Shown: positions 55,839 through 64,000 of the stretch, piece by piece
How the letters are laid out: every line of letters starts with the position of its first letter
How positions within the stretch are numbered: position 1 is the first letter of the stretch
NCBI GenBank assembly: GCA_907163345.1
Contig: CAJQUN010001093.1
Coordinates: 1-64,000 of the forward strand
DNA: 64,000 bases
Reading direction: 5' to 3'
Origin: Haberlea rhodopensis
Taxonomy: Eukaryota > Streptophyta > Magnoliopsida > Lamiales > Gesneriaceae
The notes under the pieces: generated by a model
The model's database searches: none
What the model was told of the DNA's origin: nothing
Seen by the model: only the letters and a program-made list of their open reading frames with translations
Position numbers and translations under genes: made by a program

Positions 55839-57017
55839 TGTTAGTCCCGGATCTTATCGATGAGATTTTAAAGATGACAAAACAAATCAGACCGGATCGA
55901 GAGAAATCAGACTGACCAGAACGATCGCCCAAAACAGATCAAGCTGATAAGATGACAAAGCATATCAGATCGGATCGAGGGTAATCAGACTGACCAGATC
56001 GATAGCTCAACAACAGAACAAGCTGATAAGTCACATTACTTATCAGACCGGATCGATGAATATCAGACTGACTCAACCGTGGCTTCAGATCGATCTCTAT
56101 CTTTATCAGATCAGAACAGCTTAGGATACATACAGAATGGCTCCTCAGTCCGAATCATTAACGGCTATTTATTGTAGCATTTAATGTTGTAATTAATGCT
56201 ACAAAGGACCAAAGACTGAAGATTGCCATAATAGGTAAGAAGACAAAGAAGAGCTTGCCTGACAGTCGCCGAAAGTATGAACCAGAACGGCAAGTATCCT
56301 AAAGAAGAAGACTGAAGCCTACTCAGAGTTTAAGCAGAGTCAAAGTTGCACATTAAAGGAAATAATGTCGTTGGCACCCTCATCTATAAAAGGATGCAAC
56401 AAAAAGAACTTACGCGGACAACCGACATTCGCTGATCAATTGAAAAACAAGAAAGCAAAAACAGCACAAGCTTACAAGTTCAGAAGCTCTCAAGCTGAAA
56501 TCATTCTTAAGCACGTTTACTTTGTAACATTCGATCATTTAGGATCATTGTGCGCATCTTCTGTTTTCTGTGTTGAAATCAGAAAGTGAGAAACATATTG
56601 TAACTGTCAGACAGAGTGTGTCTGAGCAGATTGAGTGACTAGGAGTTTCAGATTGGTAGTGAGGTAAATCCAGTCTGAATCGGGTTTGTACAACAGGATT
56701 GTATAAATCAAAGTCTTCTAGTATAAACCTTCCTTAATTGGAAGAAGGGGAGACGTAGAAGGATTACACCACCTTCGAACTTCCAGAAACATATCCTGTG
56801 TATCTTATTTCTGCACTCGTTCTTTCTCACTAGCCATCGAGCCGTTCTTACATACAAGAACAGACCGTTCCGCACTTATATTTTCAGTGGTCTGTTTTGT
56901 ACAAGAATTGATTAAGAAACAGATTTCTTTCACTAATCCGAAAGAAATCACGAAGGATTAATTTTTAGAAGGAGTGTTCATTCACCCCCCTCTAAACACT
57001 CCGGGCCGATCCCAACA
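55839..57017 (+). repeat. 3' LTR of S2, complete
   Basis: 1179 bp, from TGTTAGTCCCGGATC to GGCCGATCCCAACA, preceded by CATCAAAAAGGGGGAATT. It contains many GATCAGA/CAGACCGGATCGA words. Confidence 0.93.
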
Positions 57018-57590
57018 GTGCATTTGTGGATGCATGATACAGAACATTCACATTAGATGAGTTATTGTGCTTTATCATTGTAATTGATATTGTGTTTTGA
57101 TATCGCACTGAGATAGTTGTTTATCTATACTCACGTTTTGTGAATGTTTCTGTAGGATTGCATAGACGTGGGAATCGCGAGTCTTATTCCGCTGCGATGT
57201 GAACCACTGCATAGGAGTTGTACTGGCTTAGGTTGTTAATTTTATATGTAATGTATATGTAGAAAAAGTTAGTTGGTTTTTGTACTAGTGGTTTGGTACA
57301 TCTGTAACAACTTAACTAGTAAGATACTCTTAATCAGCGTATGTTATTCCTTAATTCAGACTCACATATGTATGCTTAATGAAATACATAATGGATTAAG
57401 TAACGAGGACCCCACATTAGTGGTATCAGAGCAGTGGTTCGAGAACGGGGTGAACATGGGTAGAGGAAGTGTATTAGGGAGTTACCTAAACACTTTGAGA
57501 ATGGTACTAGCATGTTAGTATTTGGAATATGATGTTATTCTAACATGTTATATACTTGTGAATGTTATTGTTAACCCTTGATCTACAGCT

Positions 57591-58560
57591 ATGACAGACA
57601 GAGGGTATCATGAGGATGTTGGGGATGCCATGAGTGGCAATGCGAGTGTGAGGATGGCGCCTGTGCCACCACCACCGATTGAGCAAGGGCCAGTGGAACA
57701 GGTACTATTGCCTGGAGAATTGACTTTGACGCAGTTTCTGAGTTATCAGCCACCCAGGTTTGAGGGGACTGAATCAGGGGAACTGGCAGAGGAGTGGCTG
57801 GAACGTGTGGAACAGATCTTTGTGTCAGCATCGTGTGCCAAGACTGCTTGGTTACGCTTAGCTGAATTCCAATTAGCTAAGAAAGCTATGATGTGGTGGA
57901 AATCCACAGTGCTTGAGTTGAGGGCTCAAGGACAGACAGTTAACTGGGATGTGTTTAGAATGAAGTTCTTGGAGCATTATTTCTCTGTTGCTGCAAGGCA
58001 GAGGAAAGAGGATGAATTTACAAATTTGAGACAGGGATCAATGACAGTATCTGACTATGCTGTGCATTATTCTTCTTTGCTCCGGTATGTGCCACATATC
58101 GCTGTAAACACAAAAGCAAAGATCAGACAGTTTGTGAAAGGTTTGAGGCCTGAATTATTTGATAGGGTAATGTCCAATAACCCTACATCATATGAAGAAG
58201 CGTTGACTAGAGCCGAGATGACTGAGATTGCAGTAGGAGTATATAAAGATGTTGGACAAGCCCAACCACCTACATCTGACAGTATGAGACCTAGAGGAGA
58301 ACCATTTAAATCACCACGGGGTGGTGCATCTTCATCTAGGTTTAGTGGGAAACATTTTGGACCACGGAAAGGGGATGACCGAAGAGCAAAGGGACAGTTC
58401 CAAGGTAGTAGTAGTGGCAGTGGTGTGCAATGCTTTAAATGTGGTGGACCACATTTGAAACGAGATTGTCCTCAATTCAATCCAGTAGTTTGTTTCCGTT
58501 GTGGGAGGCCATGACATGTGATCCGTGATTGTCCTCAAGTGGGTGGACAACAGAGGAGAT
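57591..58560 (+). pseudogene. G2 gag, one nonsense change in the zinc knuckle
   Basis: It opens MTDRGYHEDVGDAMSGNASV. The Gag domain includes FLSYQPPRFEGTESGELAEE, WLERVEQIFVSASC and QFVKGLRPELFDRVMSNNP. The C-terminus has two CCHC knuckles, CFKCGGPHLKRDC and CFRCGRP-HVIRDC. In the second, Gly is TGA at 58513-58515, whereas the inverted copy at 62204-63414 keeps Gly there. A second TGA (58560) occurs in both copies, perhaps a normal feature or an inherited defect. Confidence 0.88.
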
Positions 58561-58625
58561 GACCCATTTCAGAGACTACAGTACAACAGAGACCACAGGG
58601 TGTACCACAGTCTGGTGGAGGACAG

Positions 58626-59728
58626 AGGACAGGACCACCTCAGGCTCAGGTGTATGCACTGAATAGGGAGGAAGCAGAGGCAGCTCCTGATGCTGTGATA
58701 GCGGGTAAGTGTACTTTATTAACTTATCCAGCTTTACTTTTGATTGATACTGGTGCATCACATTCTTTATTGCACAAGCCTTTATTGATCAGTATCATAT
58801 ATGCTCGTCTCCACTGTTGATGCCTCTTTATGTTTCGACACCCATGGGAACTACTGTGATGACTTGTCAGAGTGTGTCTGATTGTGCTATTCAGTTTGAG
58901 ACTGAGTATGGGCTACAAGCTGATTTGATTGTATTAGATATGTCAGATTTTGATTGCATCCTCGGAATTGATGTGTTGAGTAAATATCAATCTGTTGTGG
59001 ATTGTTGTCAGAAGATTGTGAGATTTCAGTCTGATACTGGAAATCAATGGTTCTTCTATGGCCAAGGATCGAGGGCAAGGATTCCTTTGATATCAGCAAT
59101 CCGAATGTCGCGTTTGTTAGAACGTGGACATGCGGGTTATTTGATTTATGCCCTGGATATAACTGAACAGAAAAGAGAAAGGAAAGTGGAGGAGATACCA
59201 GTGGTTGCAGAATATGCGGATGTGTTTCCAGATGAGATACCTGGATTCCCACCGAGTCGAGAAGTGGAATTTGGTATTGATTTGATACCTGGTACTTCTG
59301 CAATTTCACGAGCTCCTTATCGGATGGCACCAACTGAATTGAAAGAATTGAAAACTCAATTACAAGACTTATTGGACAAGGGGTACATACGTCCTAGTGT
59401 ATCGCCTTGGGGTGCTCCGGTTTTATTTGTTAAGAAGAAGGATGGGACAATGCGATTGTGTATTGACTATCGACAATTGAACAAGGTAACAATAAAGAAT
59501 AAATATCATATTCCTCGTATTGATGATTTGTTTGATCAGTTGCAGGGATCAAGGATTTATTCTAAAATTGATTTGAGATCAGGATATCATCAAATACGTG
59601 TGAGAGAGGGTGATGTACAGAAGACAGCATTCAGAACTCGTTATGGACATTATGAGTTTTTAGTGATGCCATTTGGAGTGACAAATGCTCCAGCTGTCTT
59701 TATGAGTTTAATGAATCGGGTTTTCTAG
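58626..59728 (+). pseudogene. G2 protease and first part of RT
   Basis: Protease active site: LIDTGASHS at about 58740-58768; a missing T then shifts the frame (the inverted copy reads GASHSFIAQAFIDLYH). The long frame 58817-59728 has [20 protein letters not shown], the protease end, and then [40 protein letters not shown] and YEFLVMPFGVTNAPAVFMSL. A TAG at 59726-59728 follows MNRVF; pol continues in the same sense beyond it. Confidence 0.9.
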
Positions 59729-60526
59729 GAATACCTTGATCGTTTTGTTATTGTCTTTATCGATGATACACTGATTTATTCACAGAATGATGCGGAACAT
59801 GTTCAACATTTGCATATGGTATTACAATTGTTGAGGACACATCAGTTGTATGCCAAACTCAGTAAGTGTGAGTTTTGGTTGACTAGTGTCGGCTTTTTGG
59901 GGCATGTAATTTCAGAAGAAGGTATATCAGTTGATCCAAAGAAAATCGAAGCAGTGTTGAATTGGTTAGCACCTACTTCTGTGCCAGAGATTCGTAGTTT
60001 CTTGGGTTTGGCCGGATATTATAGACGGTTTGTTGAAGGATTTTCAGCGATCGCCAAACCATTGACACATTTGACACAGAAGGGAGTTTCCTTTCAATGG
60101 TCAGAGGCGTGTGAGCTTAGTTTTCAGGAATTGAAACATCGATTGACTACAGCTCCAGTCTTGATCATTCCATCGGAGCATGACAGGTTTGCGTTATATA
60201 CTGATGCATCTTTACTTGGTTTGGGTTGTGTATTGATGCAGGACAAACATGTAGTGGCTTATGCATCACGACAGTTGAAGCCACATGAAATGAGATATCC
60301 AGTGCATGATCTGGAATTGGCTGCCATTGTCTTTGCATTGAAGATATGGCGACATTATTTATATGGTACGTCGTTTATCATATATACCGATCATAAGAGT
60401 TTAAAATTTCTATTCACTCAAGCAGAGTTGAATATGAGGCAAAGGAGATGGATGGATCTGTTGAAAGATTATGATTGTGAGATGAATATCATCCATGAAA
60501 AGCTAATCTTACAGCAGATGCCTTGA
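59729..60526 (+). pseudogene. G2 RT end and RNase H
   Basis: After the TAG the sequence reads EYLDRFVIVFIDDTLIYSQN. The catalytic pair DD is kept, although the usual FIDDILIYS has Thr for Ile. Then come VGFLGHVISEEGISVDPKKI, EIRSFLGLAGYYRRFVEGF and RNase H motifs LYTDASLLGLGCVLMQ, HDLELAAIVFALKIWRHYL and IYTDHKSLKFLFTQ. A one-base deletion near 60500 breaks ANLTADALSR. Confidence 0.9.
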
Positions 60527-62111
60527 GTCGAAAAGTACATCATACGGCTGATGAAATGATTCATTTATCCGCGTTGATGACTTCTTGTTGTACTTTGGGT
60601 TATGATTTTGATGTGGAAATAGTGCTAGTACGAGTATCAACATTGTTGGTTGAACCCGACATTTTTGAGAAAACCAGAACGGCACAACTGACTGATGATG
60701 AAGGACAACAGTGGAAGGAAAGGATAAGTCAAGGACAAACATCACAATTTGTACTTACAAGTGATGGAACTTTGAAGTACAGAAACTGTTGGGTAGTACC
60801 TGCTTCATTAGGACTACGTCAAGAACTACTACAACGTGCTCATTGTAGTAGATACAGTATACATCCTAGAGGAAAGAAAATGTATCATGATTTACGTACC
60901 CAATTTTGGTGGAAACGTATGAAACAGGATGTATTGAGCTTTGTGAAACGATGTTTGATCTGTCAACAAGTGAAAGCGGAAAGACAAAGACCAGGAGGTG
61001 AATTACATAGTTTGGAAATTCCTCAGTGGAAATGGGAACATATCACGATGGATTTTGTGACTCATTTGCCACGGACGTCTTCTGGTTGCGATGCTATTTG
61101 GGTGACCGTTGATCGACTCTGAGAATGGCACAGTTGTACATTCAACATGTAGTGAGACTACATGGTATTCCAGTTTCCATTGTATCGGATAGGGATCCAA
61201 GATTTACTTCTCATTTTTGGGAAGGGTTACAGACAGCGTTGGGAACTGAAGTGCGGTTGAGTACAGCATATCATCCTCAGACAGATGGACAAACAGAGCG
61301 TACGATATAGACGCTTGAGGATATGTTGCGTGCCTGTGTATTAGAGTTTGATACCTCTTGGCAAGAGTCGTTGCCATTAGTGGAATTTTCATATAACAAC
61401 AGTTATCAGTCTAGTATACAGATGGCACCATTGGAGGCTTTGTATGGGCGACGATGTAGATCGCCATTGTATTGGGATGATGTGGATCAGTCTACTTTAC
61501 ATGGACCGGATATGATTCATGAAATGGAAGAGAAAGTAAAGGTAATTCGATTGAAACTTAAAGCTGCTCAGGACAGACAGGCTGCTTATGCCAATAAGCG
61601 ACGTAGACCACTTGAATTTCAAGTTGGTGACCGTGTGTTCTTAAAAATCTCACCTTTTAAAGGTGTAGTACGGTTTGGTAAGCGTGGAAAATTGTCTCCA
61701 CGGTATGTTGGTCCATATGAGGTGTTGCAACGTATTGGTACGTTGGCATATCAAAAAGCACTACCACCGGCCTTGAGTAGTATTCATGATGTCTTTCATG
61801 TTTCACTGTTGAGGAAGTATGAACCAGATCTGAGTCATGTATTACAGATACCTGATGTACAGTTGGATACAGATGTGTCGTATGAGGAACGACCGGTTAT
61901 GATCTTGGATCGAGCTGAACGCAGGTTGCGTAATAAAGTGATTCATATGGTTAAAGTACAGTGGGACAGACGGGGTGTCGAAGAGGCAACGTGGGAGACG
62001 GAGCAGCATATGATGCAACGGTATCCGAATTTGTTTTCTGGTATGTTGATATGTGATTTATACATGTTTCTTATGTTCCATACATCATATATGTTCTTAT
62101 ATGATGCATGA
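60523..62111 (+). pseudogene. G2 integrase with chromodomain-like tail
   Basis: The HHCC site lies in AHCSRYSIHPRGKKMYHDLR with CLICQQVK. The core has HITMDFVTHLPRTSSGCDAI, then a stop and shift near 61120, then VSIVSDRDPRFTSHFWEG and HPQTDGQTERTI followed by TAG (61308-61310). The rest is open: MAPLEALYGRRCRSPLYW, a GPY/F motif (LSPRYVGPYEVLQRIG) and VHMVKVQWDRRGVEEATWE, the chromodomain-like end of Tekay/Del elements. The D, D and E residues are all present across frames. Confidence 0.9.
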
Positions 62112-62160
62112 TGTTTGTATAGGCAATTTCGAGGACGAAATTCAATGAGTGGGGGAGAAT

Positions 62161-62203
62161 TGTAATGCCTCGATTTGTTGTATACACGTGTGATATGATT
62201 ATA
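62161..62203 (+). repeat. Truncated 3' LTR start of G2
   Basis: TGTAATGCCTCGATTTGTTG follows the purine tract and runs about 43 bp before switching to inverted gag-pol at GATAGTCAATACACAA. Confidence 0.8.
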
Positions 62204-63414
62204 GATAGTCAATACACAATCTCATTGTCCCATCCTTCTTCTTAACAAATAAAACCGGAGCACCCCAAGGCGATACACTAGGACGTATGTACCCCTTGTC
62301 CAATAAGTCTTGTAATTGAGTTTTCAATTCTTTCAATTCAGTTGGTGCCATCCGATAAAGAGCTCGTGAAATTGCAGAAGTACCACGTATCAAATCAATA
62401 CCAAATTCCACTTCTCGACTCGGTGGGAATCCAGGTATCTCATCTGGAAACACATCCGCATATTCTGCAACCACTGGTATCTCCTCCACTTTCCTTTCTC
62501 TTTTCTGTTCAGTTATATCCAGGGCATAAATCAAATAACCCGCATGTCCACGTTCTAACAAACGCGACATTCGGATTGCTGATATCAAAGGAATCCTTGC
62601 CCTCGATCCTTGGCCATAGAAGAACCATTGATTTCCAGTATCAGACTGAAATCTCACAATCTTCTGACAATAATCCACAACAGATTGATATTTACTCAAC
62701 ACATCAATTCCGAGGATGCAATCAAAATATGACATATCTAATACAATCAAATCAGCTTGTAGCCCATACTCAGTCTCAAACTGAATAGCACAATCAGACA
62801 CACTCTGACAAGTCATCACAGTAGTTCCCATGGGTGTCGAAACCTAAAGAGGCATCAACAGTGGAGACGAGCATATATGATACAGATCAATAAAGGCTTG
62901 TGCAATAAAAGAATGTGATGCACCAGTATCAATCAAAAGTAAAGCTGGATAAGTTAATAAAGTACACTTACCCGCTATCACAGCATCAGGAGCTGCCTCT
63001 GCTTCCTCCCTATTCAGTGCATACACCTGAGCCTGAGGTGGTCCTGTCCTCTGTCCTCCACCAGACTGTGGTACACCCTGTGGTCTCTGTTGTACTGTAG
63101 TCTCTGAAATGGGTCATCTCCTCTGTTGTCCACCCACTTGAGGACAATCACGGATCACATGTCCTGGCCTCCCACAACGGAAACAAACTACTGGATTGAA
63201 TTGAGGACAATCTCGTTTCAAATGTGGTCCACCACATTTAAAGCATTGCACACCACTGCCACTACTACTACCTTGGAACTGTCCCTTTGCTCTTCGGTCA
63301 TCCCCTTTCCGTGGTCCAAAACGTTTCCCACTAAACCTAGATGAAGATGCACCACCTCGTGGTGATTTAAATGGTTCTCCTCTAGGTCTCATACTGTCAG
63401 ATGTAGGTGGTTGG
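62204..63414 (-). pseudogene. Inverted copy of G2 gag-protease-RT
   Basis: This is the reverse complement of 58262-59471 with few differences. On the minus strand it starts with MRPRGEPFKSPRGGASSSRF, has both zinc knuckles intact (CFRCGRPGHVIRDC), the protease site LIDTGASHSFIAQAFIDL, then RT up to [12 protein letters not shown] replaces Tyr near 62846. The main copy has different lesions, so the copies are separate family members or an old duplication. It lacks LTRs on both sides. Confidence 0.9.
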
Positions 63415-64000
63415 TGTGATGTCCAGATTATTATTAATCATTTGTTGGACTAAATATGATTTGGATTTTAGTGATAATTAATTTTAGAATTAATTAGAAG
63501 TGGAATTGACCAAGTGAAGGTCAACTGGCGAGCTAATCGAATCATAAAATAATTTGAGATTGTAAAATATACTCCGATAATATTTTAGAGATAAATTAAT
63601 TAAAATGAAGAATTTAAGTTTTGGGTTTTTGGGGGTGTGTATAAATCCCAATCGTTGTCTCTAAATAATATATCAGTGCACCGGCGACACTTCGATGTAC
63701 AAAACCGGACAAGGATACAAAAATAAATATGTTATGTTGGGCATTTTTTTGGACACACAGTAACCGTGTAAAAACACGCACTGAAATCCCGATTCCCTCT
63801 CCTTCGCTGCTGCTCGACCCTGCTCCGTTCAGGCCGCGCGCCCGCCGCCGTCCGAGCTCCTTCCGGCGCGTCCGACCCGCCATCGTCTTTGTCTCTTCCA
63901 GGCGCATCTTTCCATACCAAGATCTTGAAGTTTCGTCGCCGATCGCGTCCGGATCTTGCAAGGAAGCGCGCGGACAAAAATCACGAATTCGTCCGATTTT
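63415..64000 (+). repeat. Probable 5' LTR start of another gypsy element
   Basis: TGTGATGTCCAGATTATTAT has the TGTGATG-type start of many plant gypsy LTRs and begins exactly where the inverted G2 copy ends. A TATA-like GTGTATAAATCCC lies at about 63637-63649. 63780-63960 is markedly GC-rich (GCGCGCCCGCCGCCGTCC). The far end is outside the window, so the call rests on the start, the TATA box and the junction. Confidence 0.45.

Larger units (their letters stand above)
47508..57017 (+). mobile_element. SIRE-like Ty1/copia S2 inserted in G2 LTR, 9.5 kb, TSD GTGCA
   Basis: The LTRs begin TGTTAGTCCCGGATC at 47508 and 55839. GTGCA flanks both ends (47503-47507, 57018-57022). Order: truncated gag, protease, integrase, RT, RNase H, spacer, accessory ORF3, purine tract AAAAAGGGGGAATT, 3' LTR. 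The LTRs are almost identical, so insertion is recent. A deletion removed the end of the 5' LTR, the primer site and the gag N-terminus. Confidence 0.93.
46500..62203 (+). mobile_element. Ty3/gypsy chromovirus G2 (Tekay/Del-like), interrupted by S2
   Basis: The 5' LTR (46500-57416) is split by S2. The primer site is TGGTATCAGAGC at 57421-57432. Gag, protease, RT, RNase H, integrase and a chromodomain-like tail run 57591-62111. The purine tract GAGTGGGGGAGAAT precedes a 3' LTR that starts TGTAATGCCTCGATTTG at 62161 and breaks off after about 43 bp. The 5' LTR start is also missing. About six single-base lesions disable coding, so decay is modest. Confidence 0.85.

Noticed and set aside
62342..62788. 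148-codon plus-strand ORF, also seen antisense at 58887-59333
   Set aside because: Antisense shadow of the gypsy protease/RT; it occurs in both copies only because the sequence is duplicated.

Overview
This window is nuclear DNA of a flowering plant. It has spliced plant genes with GT..AG introns, a plant-type snoRNA promoter, and a dense, nested load of LTR retrotransposons and DNA transposons. The Gag and accessory-protein style of the copia elements resembles what I remember from Lamiales, perhaps Gesneriaceae; that assignment is inference. No prokaryotic signal was seen.

Layout. 1-5089: decayed Ty3/gypsy chromovirus (G1), then an antisense fragment of a relative (5160-5935), both primed by tRNA-Tyr. 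6228-7543: last four exons of an aldehyde dehydrogenase (ALDH22A1). 7850-12073: decayed Ty1/copia (C-A) with a perfect target-site duplication (TSD). 12992-14429: complete two-exon jacalin-like lectin. 15315-35051: a SIRE-like copia (S1) carrying an unclassified repeat block, a truncated copia (C-C), a large-LTR element without coding capacity nested in C-C, a MITE, and a solo gypsy LTR in its 3' LTR. 35052-42010: gene-poor DNA with a zinc-finger relic, a 1.4-kb Mutator-type foldback element with a 9-bp TSD, and a minus-strand C/D snoRNA cluster with its own promoter. 42019-45115: a hAT element with an 8-bp TSD. 45687-63414: a Tekay/Del-like chromovirus (G2) flanked by inverted pieces of its own family; its 5' LTR is split by a 9.5-kb SIRE-like copia (S2) that has an accessory ORF3. 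63415-64000: probable start of another LTR.

Host genes with intact coding or RNA features are ALDH22A1 (3' part), the lectin and the snoRNA unit. Retroelement coding regions are all interrupted. Insertion order can be read from nesting: S2 is younger than the G2 LTR, the large-LTR element is younger than C-C, and the solo LTR is younger than S1. The best leads are the snoRNA unit (one guide matches the 5' end of 18S rRNA), the S1/S2 ORF3 family, unusual primer-binding sites (tRNA-Tyr in G1; self-complementary in C-A), and the aberrantly ended large-LTR insertion.
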